The position numbers were made by a program, and so were the translations under genes. Positions 1 to 5,316 of a DNA stretch of 7,199 bases are shown one piece after another. The DNA comes from an uncultured Treponema sp. GTDB taxonomy: Bacteria > Spirochaetota > Spirochaetia > Treponematales > Treponemataceae. The notes below the pieces were generated by a model that was given only the letters and a program-made list of their open reading frames with translations, ran no database searches and had not been told where the DNA came from. The stretch covers positions 1-7,199 of the forward strand of contig CALDWC010000173.1 of assembly GCA_937923945.1 (NCBI GenBank). Direction: 5' to 3'. The stretch's first letter is position 1. Each line of letters starts with the position of its first letter.

Positions 1-644
1 ACTTCAATATTTCCACACTTGCTACATTTATAGGTAACATCATAGTGATATTCTGTTGCTGGAACATCTACCTCATATGTATCATAATCTGCCTCAGAAC
101 TATAATAATTTTTTCCGTTTTTTCGGGTGTGTTCAATTTTCCGAGTTTCTTTTATATAAGTATTTCTTGTACCCACTAATTCTATGTCAATCTTTTGCAA
201 AGTGTTTCTTCTTTGGCATGAAGAACATGACTTTCCAGATGTAATAAGCAAAGGAAGAAAAAACAGAAAGCCAATGCCTACGCCAATAAGAAAATGTGCA
301 AAATTTATTACCGCAAATAATGATAATATAATAGCCGCAATAAATATGGCAATTCCCAAACAAGCAAAAGCACAACCTATCTTTTCTATATTGTCATTTT
401 TCTGCTTTCGTTCATCTACCGTCAGCAGTTCTTGATTTGTTGTATTTAGACATTTATGACATAAAGTTCCGTTTACAATTTCGGCATTACAAATACGACA
501 ATGTCGCTTTCCGTTAGTTAAATCTTGCTTATGTTCATTATTATGTTTTACATTATTGCTTTCTATAGTATCACACTTAGCACCGCATTTAGAGCAGAAT
601 TTACTATCGTCTCGGATTTTTGAATTGCATTTAGGACAAATCAT
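1..644 (-). CDS. Multi-zinc-ribbon membrane protein, partial at its C-terminus
   Basis: The frame is open from an ATG at 644-642 to the left edge, about 214 codons, with no stop seen. An N-terminal zinc ribbon has CPKC (C3, C6) and CSKC (C17, C20). A second has CRIC (C49, C52) and CHKC (C62, C65). Two hydrophobic segments follow at about residues 90-113 and 116-136, then CSSC (C140, C143), a polar stretch rich in Lys, Tyr and acidic residues, and CSKC (C207, C210) at the edge. The start is set by GGAGAG about 8 bases upstream, touching the stop of the gene at 658-939, so the two form an operon. Zinc-ribbon plus membrane-helix proteins are common and mostly uncharacterised in Firmicutes; the cysteines probably bind zinc on the cytoplasmic side. 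No enzymatic function can be assigned. The coding call is strong, the role unknown. Confidence 0.85.
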   Translation of the reverse strand, partial: MICPKCNSKIRDDSKFCSKCGAKCDTIESNNVKHNNEHKQDLTNGKRHCRICNAEIVNGTLCHKCLNTTNQELLTVDERKQKNDNIEKIGCAFACLGIAIFIAAIILSLFAVINFAHFLIGVGIGFLFFLPLLITSGKSCSSCQRRNTLQKIDIELVGTRNTYIKETRKIEHTRKNGKNYYSSEADYDTYEVDVPATEYHYDVTYKCSKCGNIE

Positions 645-657
645 TTACTTTACTCTC

Positions 658-939
658 CTATATCATTAAAAGCGTAACAATTACAGAAAATACTATTATA
701 AGCAAAATTGCAGTTAACCCACCAATAATAGTTTGCTTGAATACCTTTTTACGAGCTTTATCATTAAGATTAGGATAATGCACTATATTCCAAAGATAAC
801 CCGACAAATGTTTTCGTGCTTCAAGGATTTCTTTTTGTTTATGTTCCGTACTTTCTTCGCATTCTTGTTTAGCACCACAGGAATTACAAAACAGTGCGTC
901 ATCTTCAAGACAGAAGCCACAATTAAAACAATACTTCAT
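658..939 (-). CDS. Small zinc-ribbon protein with one C-terminal membrane helix
   Basis: This complete 93-residue protein opens with a zinc ribbon: CFNC (C4, C7) and CNSC (C18, C21) followed by GAK, the usual zinc_ribbon_2 pattern. A charged, probably helical middle (residues 25-68) follows, then one hydrophobic helix at about 69-92 ending at the C-terminus. The ribbon is therefore probably cytoplasmic and tail-anchored. AGAGGTG lies 6 bases before the ATG and matches the ribosome site of the divergent RHH gene almost exactly. It is the first gene of a two-gene operon with the longer zinc-ribbon protein; its TAG stop lies 13 bases before the next ATG. A promoter at 990-1018 points at it. The shared architecture suggests the two proteins act together at the membrane, but that is inference. 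Confidence 0.85.
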   Translation of the reverse strand: MKYCFNCGFCLEDDALFCNSCGAKQECEESTEHKQKEILEARKHLSGYLWNIVHYPNLNDKARKKVFKQTIIGGLTAILLIIVFSVIVTLLMI

Positions 940-989
940 CTTGCACCTCTAATCAGGCATAAAGCCTATGTAGCCAGTTTTCCAAAACC

Positions 990-1018
990 ATTATACCACT
1001 ACTTCGTTAAAATTGCAA
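990..1018 (-). promoter_or_regulatory. Sigma-A-type promoter for the zinc-ribbon operon
   Basis: Reading the minus strand, TTGCAA (1018-1013) and a perfect TATAAT (995-990) are separated by 17 bases. It sits about 50 bases upstream of the ATG at 939. The -35 element lies inside the 10-bp palindrome AATTGCAATT (1011-1020), so a protein bound there would cover it. Confidence 0.75.
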
Positions 1019-1070
1019 TTAAAATTTACTTGCAATACTGCATATATTTTTCTGGTCGAATATGCAATAT
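1011..1070. promoter_or_regulatory. Candidate operator cluster between the divergent genes
   Basis: Three related elements lie here. AATTGCAATT (1011-1020) is a perfect palindrome over the -35 of the leftward promoter. TTGCAAT recurs at 1030-1036. An 11-bp inverted repeat with one mismatch pairs ATACTGCATAT (1035-1045) with ATATGCAATAT (1060-1070), and its right arm overlaps the TATAAT at 1068-1073 of the rightward gene. TGCAAT occurs at 1014, 1031 and 1063. RHH proteins typically bind short repeated or inverted sites next to their own promoters, so autoregulation of both directions is plausible. AT-rich DNA gives such repeats by chance more easily, which lowers confidence. Confidence 0.45.
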
Positions 1071-1073
1071 AAT
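1068..1073 (+). promoter_or_regulatory. -10 box candidate for the RHH gene
   Basis: A perfect TATAAT lies 25 bases before the ATG at 1098. No good -35 is found at 16-18 bases upstream (1045-1050 reads TATTTT), so if used, this promoter is weak or needs an activator. Confidence 0.4.
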
Positions 1074-1097
1074 TTAAAGTATAGTAGAGGTGTAAAA

Positions 1098-1280
1098 ATG
1101 GATGATCGTATATTCAAAATAAAGAAACCACAGAGTTCAAACAAGACAATTCGTATGCCTGATGAGCTAATAGAAAAGCTGCAAAAGCTTGCAAATTCTA
1201 ATGATGTTTCTTTTAATCAGTTGGTAGTTCAATGCTGTGAGTTTGCACTTGAAAATATGACAGAAACAGATAATCAGTAG
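1098..1280 (+). CDS. Ribbon-helix-helix (Arc/CopG-like) DNA-binding protein
   Basis: This 60-residue protein starts at the ATG at 1098, chosen because AGAGGTG (1086-1092) lies 5 bases upstream; the in-frame ATG at 1062 lacks such a site and falls at or before the -10 box. A basic N-terminal tail (residues 1-15) precedes the strand KTIRMP (17-22), then helix A (23-35, ELIEKLQKLAN) and helix B (38-53, SFNQLVVQCCEFALEN). This is the RHH fold, in which dimers place a two-stranded sheet in the major groove. RHH proteins of this size act as antitoxins, plasmid copy or partition regulators, or local repressors. No toxin-like gene follows; the only intact partners are the divergent zinc-ribbon genes. 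Control of that operon and of itself through the intervening repeats is the simplest reading. Confidence 0.8.
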   Translation: MDDRIFKIKKPQSSNKTIRMPDELIEKLQKLANSNDVSFNQLVVQCCEFALENMTETDNQ

Positions 1281-1333
1281 CTTTTCCCTCCGATTTCCCT
1301 CTTTCTGAATTTGCATAGAATTTCATACATGAA

Positions 1334-1365
1334 GAAACATGAGCAGGGAGACTTGCTCATGTTTC
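1334..1365. terminator. Stem-loop downstream of the RHH gene
   Basis: GAAACATGAGCA (1334-1345) and TGCTCATGTTTC (1354-1365) form a perfect 12-bp stem with an 8-base loop whose edges can add a G-U and a G-C pair. It lies 54 bases after the RHH stop. No T-tract follows on either strand, so it is not a textbook intrinsic terminator; it may protect the 3' end of the transcript or be a protein site. Confidence 0.4.
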
Positions 1366-1419
1366 AATATAGTGCAATAGATTTAATCAGAATTTAGTCG
1401 GTAAAATTTGGGAGTTTGC

Positions 1420-1465
1420 GCTCATAACCCGAAGGTCGTAGGTTCAAGTCCTTCCCCCGCAACCA
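1420..1465 (+). tRNA. 3' half of initiator tRNA-fMet (CAT); probable att site, not a functional tRNA
   Basis: From 1421 the sequence reads as anticodon loop CTCATAA, 3' anticodon strand CCCGA, variable loop, a T-arm with TTCAAGT loop, CCCCGCA, discriminator A and encoded CCA. CTCATAA followed by CCC and the CCCCGCA end match bacterial initiator tRNA-fMet. Nothing upstream of 1420 resembles the acceptor 5' strand or D-arm, and the expected 5' anticodon strand is not properly complementary. The T-stem also carries one T-T mismatch (GTAGG against CCTTC). It is therefore a fragment. Tyrosine integrases use tRNA 3' halves as attachment sites, commonly with identity running from the anticodon loop to the 3' end, and leave such a displaced copy at the far end of the element. 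With this orientation the element would lie to the left and the old chromosomal flank to the right. Confidence 0.8.
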
Positions 1466-1470
1466 GTACG

Positions 1471-1512
1471 AATAGCCATAAGGGACTTGAGGTTCTTTGT
1501 GGCTATTTTTTT
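1471..1512 (+). terminator. Intrinsic terminator just after the tRNA fragment
   Basis: AATAGCCATAA (1471-1481) pairs with TTGTGGCTATT (1497-1507) as an 11-bp stem with one G-U pair, extended inward by 82-86/92-96. Seven T residues follow (1506-1512). It begins 6 bases after the CCA, as expected for the native terminator of a tRNA gene. Confidence 0.75.
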
Positions 1513-1520
1513 GCTGCTTC

Positions 1521-1548
1521 GGCAGGGATTTCACCCTGCCTTTTCTTT
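1521..1548 (+). terminator. Second intrinsic terminator, overlapping the 3' end of the recombinase remnant
   Basis: GGCAGGG (1521-1527) and CCCTGCC (1534-1540) form a perfect 7-bp GC-rich stem with a 6-base loop, then TTTTCTTT. The T-run is on the plus strand, so it stops rightward transcripts. The opposing recombinase frame ends at the TGA at 1533-1531, inside the hairpin. Confidence 0.65.
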
Positions 1549-3148
1549 ATCGTCTCGCCCGAAAATTTCTATAAGTCGTTCTTTCTGCGCTGTGGTCATT
1601 TCCGGTAATTTGATATACCCGATGAAACGGTAAAAGATTTCAACGTCCTGTACGGTTTGCCCGTACTCCTGCTCCCGGTGATACACAATGATTTTGTCAA
1701 TGAACTCCCGTAGGATTTCTGGCGTGAGGGCGTTGATGTTGTTGTTATTGCGTACTAATCGGAGAAAAACATCGGCGTTCATTTCGTGCGCTGTTTCTTC
1801 ATCGACAATAACCTGAAGATGCTTGATGTTTTGTTTTAACACTGATTGTTCATCCTCGTATTTACCGGATAATTTCAAAAATCGTTCCTCACTCAACCGT
1901 CCAAGCGCCTAATCTTTCATATAGAATATCAAGTTCTTTCTCTCTCCAATGCTTCATGTAAAGCAATTTGATTTTTTTGTTGCTGAAGCTGAATCCGTTT
2001 GTAATGCTCGTCCACGACGATTTTAACAAATTCATCTTCAAACAAAGCGGCAAAGCATAGGATTTTGGACAGATGGCGGGTCACGATGTCGGTGATAATG
2101 TCTACGCGAATGTGATGAGTCTTAGCGCACAAGCCGTTGTTCGCTCTTTTGTTCCGACAAGAAAAGTAGTGGTTGTCTGGGTTGTCATGGGTGTACTTAT
2201 AGTTGAGGTGCGCCCCACAATCGGAACAATACAGATATCCCGCGAACATATTCTTTTCGATGTGTTTCGGCTTTCGGTATTTAGTGTCACCGAATGTCCT
2301 TTGTACGTCATCAAATATCTGCCGTTCGATAATAGGCTCATGTACGCCCTCGTGGATTTCCCAGTTTTCCGGTGCGTTGTTTAATCATGCTTTCAGTTTG
2401 TAGGATTTTGAATAGGTACGGAATTTGATAACATCGCCTAAATAAGCTCGATTCCGAGGATTTGACGAACCGTATTTGTTTCCCATAAACATTCATCACG
2501 CTGGTTTTTAACGGCAGGGTTCTTATAACCTTTTTCGACGCATACGCCATCGGCGTGAGAATTTTTGCGTGCCTGAGCATTTTAGCAATGTCGTTGATGC
2601 TTGTGCCTCGAAGCCGTAAATCAAAGATGTGTCGCACGATTTCCGCACTTTCTTCATCAATTACCCACCGCTTTGGTTCATCCGGGTCACGCTTGTATCC
2701 AAGCGGCGGGTGTCCGATTGAGAAACCCTGCTTACTTTTGATACGTAAACTCGAACGCAATTTTCGGCTCAGATCCTTGAGATAAAACTCGTTGATTACG
2801 TTTCTGAAAGCGATAAAATCGTCCTCGCCCTTGTCAGAATCAACACCGTCAGCAATCGCAATCAGCCGGACATTGTGCTGTAGGAATACGATTTCGGTAA
2901 GCTGTCCGACTTCAAGATAATTGCGCCCGAATCGGCTCATATCTTTTACAATGACCGTTGAAACCATATCTTGCTCAATAAAATCAAGCATAGATTTGGA
3001 ACCCGTCACGGTTGAAGGTCGCGCTCGAAACACCATCATCAATGAAAATTTGGGCATTCTTGAAACCATTCTTTTTGGCGTAATCCATCAGCATCGCCCG
3101 TTGATTGGAAATACTGTTGGACTCTCCGTTCCCGCAGTCAGATAAGCA
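1531..3148 (-). pseudogene. Large serine recombinase (TnpX/TndX-like), multiply frameshifted
   Basis: Joining frames gives a nearly complete large serine recombinase, the enzyme that excises and integrates Tn4451/Tn5397-type elements. Pieces in protein order: about 3148-2992 has the start of the catalytic domain (CLSDCG, SNSISNQRAML, FIDDGVS); about 2991-2467 continues it (DMSRFGRNYLEVGQLTEI, GVDSDKGEDDF) into the recombinase domain (GHPPLGYKRDP); about 2473-2453 gives TVRQILG; then NRAYLGDVIKFRTYSKSYK runs on to 1929 across a TGA at 2387. That part carries the zinc beta-ribbon (CSDCGAHLNY, CGL-type end) and a coiled coil. A short LDILYERL piece follows, then 1896-1531 (SEERFLKLS, TPEILREFIDK) ending in FGRDDKEKAG. 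The frame changes at least five times. The first strand and start codon before the catalytic Ser are missing, and the usual Arg two residues before that Ser is Cys. Family certain, inactivity near certain. Confidence 0.9.
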
Positions 3149-3170
3149 AGGTTTACACAATTATTATACA

Positions 3171-3379
3171 TTACTCATCTGGCTGCGTCAAACCTGTACA
3201 CAGCTCAAATTCCAAGTCTTGTTTTATAATCGCGCTATTTACGTTTTAAATTGTTCGCCGCTTTCAGAAAAATGCGACGTTACCCGATACGTTGTTTTTC
3301 CAATTTTGTACTCCGTTTTGGTGTCGAATTTGATTTTTGTTGTTTCGCCATCCATCGGTGGTAAAAGGTTGCTATCCAT
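3171..3379 (-). pseudogene. tnpW: TnpW-family transposon-encoded protein, broken
   Basis: From the ATG at 3379 the frame reads 46 codons to a TAA at 3241 and contains KIGKTTYRVTSHFSESGE, the TnpW-family signature of a strand-rich 'IGKTTY.V..HFSE' core. After the stop the expected tail resumes (IARL), then a frameshift near 3230 leads to IIKQDLEFEL and a natural TAA at 3173-3171. TnpW proteins are about 50-70 residues, are encoded beside TnpX-like recombinases and have no proven function. Here it sits immediately upstream of, and in the same direction as, the recombinase remnant, which supports both calls. A 13-bp dyad, GGAAAG-C-CTTTCC (3380-3392), abuts the start, and AAAGG within it could serve as a ribosome site. 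Confidence 0.75.
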
Positions 3380-3652
3380 GGAAAGCCTTTCCGACACAAG
3401 AAAGGTTTCCGTTCATGAAAATTCAGTATGTACTCCATGTTTAAAAATGCCTGTGTTTTTGATGCTTGTGTTTGTGTTTGTAAAAATATTTTTTCAAATA
3501 TATTATATTGATCGGGTTTCAATTCTAAACACGATCTCTATATACCTATTATGACTGAAAAACCATCAACTCAAGAAATCGCTCCTCGCATACGCTCCAA
3601 TAATGATTTGAAATGGATTGGAGACTTGGCGAGAGAAGAAAAAGAAAGCAAG
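3380..3652. other. AT-rich gap between tnpW and integrase remnants
   Basis: No convincing gene is seen. On the minus strand a short open stretch ends in the tnpW 5' region, with a CAAACA-type low-complexity tract (about 3461-3481). The left copy of a direct repeat lies at 3492-3556 and contains a minus-strand TATAAT that could have driven tnpW and the recombinase. Confidence 0.5.
3492..3556 (+). repeat. Imperfect direct repeat, left copy
   Basis: The core 3495-3515 matches 4581-4601 at 19 of 21 positions (CAAA, ATATTAT, TTGATCGG), and similarity resumes downstream at CTCTA, CTA, TATGA and GAA with small gaps. On the minus strand this copy contains TATAAT in the conserved block and lies upstream of tnpW. 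Confidence 0.65.
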
Positions 3653-4535
3653 TCAAGCGAAATGGTGTTTAAGATAATGAGTGACTGTAACGCTGATACG
3701 CTTATGTCCAAGAGTTTTGCTGACCTCACCTGCAATCGTCCTATCCAGCGAAATCTTTACCTCGCCGCGGGTATGATAATCAAATTTTATCTTCTCGCCT
3801 TTTGCCTTTTTTCAGCTAAAATTTGATTATACATCGATTTAGCATAATCACCCCAATAACTGTAAATGTCTATGTAAGCCGGGATCTTCTTTGAAAACAT
3901 TTTTTCGGTTTTACATTTTTTGATTATGGCAATTACCGCGTCGTTATATTCTTCAATACCGGCACCATTCTGATAAGGCTGTTCTTACCGTGAACATCAA
4001 CGATATACGCCTGTCCGTTACGAAGATCCAACTGCTCCGGTTTCAGCCGTTGCAATTCCACCCGCCGCATACCGGTTCCTTTCGCAATGGCGATAATATC
4101 AGCTTGCTTTTCTTCATCAAGCCGGTCGTCCATTTTAATTTTATAACGCGACCGCTTAATATCTTCGCTTTTTCGGATAGGACATTTGAACCAAAAATCA
4201 GTGCTGCTGCATTGCAAAATTTTCGCCATTGCCGCCGCCCGTTTTTTAAGTGTGGACGGACTGTCACCGCATCCTTTCCGGTATTCAAACGACAATCCCA
4301 CATCGGTCAGCTTCAAATCGTTTAGTCTACGGATACCAAGTGTTTCGCGTGCGTATTTTGCAAAAGCTTTGCTCTGCTGTCGGTAGGTTTCAAAGGTGTT
4401 TTTAGCGTGGATAAAATCGGACTGAGCCGAAAAAGTCCCCTTCTGCTTTTTTTCGTGACGGCTCTCACCCTTACCGCGATTAAATTGGCGTTCGAGGATA
4501 TCGAAAATTTCCTGATCTATGCGTTGAGTTCTCAT
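3653..4535 (-). pseudogene. Tyrosine recombinase/integrase, frameshifted and catalytically damaged
   Basis: The start is the ATG at 4535, preceded by AGGAGG (4550-4545) at 9 bases; the longer in-frame opening to 4619 has no such site. The first 200 codons give the N-terminal DNA-binding domain (MRTQRIDQEIFDILERQFNR...) and the beginning of the catalytic domain with the first Arg in GTGMRRVEL. A frameshift at about 3935-3966 moves the reading to IEEYNDAVIAIIKKC and DIYSYWGDYAKSMY, then a TAA at 3789. Another frame then gives YHTRGEVK, TLGHKRISVTVTHYL and a TGA at 3655-3653. LGHKR and the final Tyr are the family's box III and nucleophile. In clostridial relatives as I recall them, the box II stretch reads D-HSYRADYA, so here both His and Arg (Y, W) would be lost. 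A perfect inverted repeat at 3776-3830 replaces part of the domain. Class certain; substrate site unknown. Confidence 0.85.
3776..3830. repeat. Perfect 14-bp inverted repeat inside the integrase remnant
   Basis: ATAATCAAATTTTA (3776-3789) and TAAAATTTGATTAT (3817-3830) are exact complements around a 27-base spacer. It lies exactly where the integrase reading breaks, with the stop TAA (3789-3787) inside the left arm, so it probably arose with the damage rather than as a selected site. Confidence 0.7.
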
Positions 4536-4577
4536 TCTGGGATACCTCCTCATGGTAAAAAAGTTTTTATAAAACAG

Positions 4578-4637
4578 TTTCAAAGATATTATGTTGATCG
4601 GAATACCGACCCAAAACATCTTCTCTACTAATATGAA
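4578..4637 (+). repeat. Imperfect direct repeat, right copy
   Basis: This matches 3492-3556 in the same orientation (core 4581-4601). It lies just upstream of the integrase ribosome site on the minus strand, where CATAAT replaces TATAAT. The two copies flank the whole integrase remnant about 1.09 kb apart. They may be duplicated promoters or the scars of a cassette insertion. Confidence 0.65.
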
Positions 4638-4909
4638 CGAAATGCTATGCCCTTAAAAAATTGCTCAGTCTCGCACTCCCTCCAATAGAGGGTTTAAGAA
4701 ATTGGAATGTTGACGAGAAAGAAAAAGAGAGCTATTTAGGCGAAAGGGGTAGACTTTCCCCTTGGTGTAAAGTTAGAATTTATGTAATTTACGTTCAGAG
4801 ATCAGGCATTTCGGAGCTGCAAGCATCCTTAGGTCGCGCTCTTTCACCACCCCGAAAAGGGCGTGGTATGGGTCCGGGCGCACCGTATATTGATCCCTGA
4901 ACAAGGAAC

Positions 4910-5038
4910 AATTGGCTTTTCGGAACTCAAACCCGCGTAAATACTGTATTTACGAAGGAATGAGAGATTTATACAGCCATTGCAGCGACTGTGCGTTTAA
5001 CTTTTTAAAGAGGGTGTAAAGCCAATTAAGATTGGCTT
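4910..5038 (+). promoter_or_regulatory. Mutually exclusive pairings upstream of a small ORF (attenuator-like)
   Basis: AATTGGCTTT (4910-4919) is perfectly complementary to AAAGCCAATT (5018-5027). The latter can instead form an 8-bp local hairpin, AAGCCAAT-TAAG-ATTGGCTT (5019-5038), whose 3' end is one base before the GGGAG at 5040-5044. A transcript could therefore switch between two folds next to a ribosome site. No terminator T-run is present. The regulatory meaning is inference. Confidence 0.35.
4936..4954. repeat. Perfect 9-1-9 palindrome
   Basis: CGTAAATAC-T-GTATTTACG is a perfect dyad with a single central base, a geometry common for homodimeric repressor operators. No repressor gene lies immediately beside it; the AraC gene is 680 bases away, and AraC sites are usually direct rather than inverted. 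The related GTAATTTACG occurs at about 4785-4794. Confidence 0.6.
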
Positions 5039-5049
5039 CGGGAGTTTAA

Positions 5050-5226
5050 GTGAAGGGATTTCGGCAGTATAACGACCTCCGGTCGTTTATACTGCCGAAA
5101 TATCTCTCTTACGATGCTCCTAAAACCTTCGTTAAAGAAGAAACCGCAATTCGACGGAATGAAAGCAATGCGCCGGTTTGCTGTCACTGTGAATCAATTC
5201 ATCAGCCGCAACTTCGCGTCACGTAA
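5050..5226 (+). CDS. Possible 58-residue protein with CCHC motif
   Basis: A GTG at 5050 is preceded by GGGAG (5040-5044) at 5 bases and opens 58 codons to the TAA at 5224-5226. The product is basic in its first half (FRQYNDLRSFILPKYL, AIRRNES) and has VCCHCES near the C-terminus. I do not recognise the family. In favour: the ribosome site, and a composition that looks less random than the neighbouring frames. Against: the first third is encoded by the arms of a strong hairpin (5058-5101), which alone would impose its sequence, and the start is GTG. It may be the remnant of a longer gene. Treat as tentative. Confidence 0.25.
   Translation: MKGFRQYNDLRSFILPKYLSYDAPKTFVKEETAIRRNESNAPVCCHCESIHQPQLRVT
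5058..5101. repeat. Long hairpin (20-bp stem, 3-base loop)
   Basis: The arms 5058-5077 and 5081-5101 (both contain TTCGGCAGTATAA or its complement) pair along 20 bp with a single bulged T and the loop TCC. There is no T-tract on either strand, so it is not an intrinsic terminator. It could be a protein-bound cruciform, a single-strand origin or oriT-like element, or a remnant of a small transposon. Confidence 0.7.
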
Positions 5227-5316
5227 CTTTTCAAATCGCCTTGCCCTGATATGAGATACCTGTGATTGTTGACATTCGGAGTTTTTGGGATAATTGTTTA
5301 TCGCACGATCTTGCCG

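Noticed and set aside
733..1077. 114-codon plus-strand frame opposite the small zinc-ribbon gene
   Set aside because: It is antisense to a clear zinc-ribbon gene and to its promoter, is Phe/Ile-rich as expected of AT-rich antisense, and lacks a ribosome site.
1..1280. RHH gene as the antitoxin of a toxin-antitoxin pair
   Set aside because: No adjacent same-strand toxin-like gene is present: a hairpin and the tRNA fragment follow. The divergent partners are zinc-ribbon membrane proteins, not known toxin folds.
1408..1608. 66-codon plus-strand frame with VVGSSPSPATS
   Set aside because: This peptide is the typical false translation of a tRNA 3' end. The frame crosses the tRNA fragment and both terminators and has no ribosome site.
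2102..2341. 79-codon minus-strand frame within the recombinase
   Set aside because: The recombinase zinc-ribbon reading continues in a different frame across this stretch from 2384 to 1929, so this frame is a shadow.
3280..3522. 80-codon minus-strand frame upstream of and across tnpW
   Set aside because: The TnpW-family signature is read in another frame from 3379. This frame's N-terminus is low-complexity (QTQTQ) and overlaps the direct repeat.
3551..3826. 91-codon plus-strand frame starting with ATG
   Set aside because: The opposite strand encodes the recognisable integrase C-terminus (LGHKR and HYL), and no ribosome site precedes the ATG. It is a shadow.
4661..4900. 79-codon plus-strand frame rich in Gly, Pro and Arg at its end
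   Set aside because: It starts at TTG without a ribosome site, its composition is uneven, and it crosses two small hairpins. No family resemblance was seen.
5269..5297. TTGACA as a promoter -35 in the gap
   Set aside because: The best -10 at 16-17 bases is TAATTG/AATTGT and GATAAT is only 14 bases away, so the pair is weak, with no gene following at a sensible distance.
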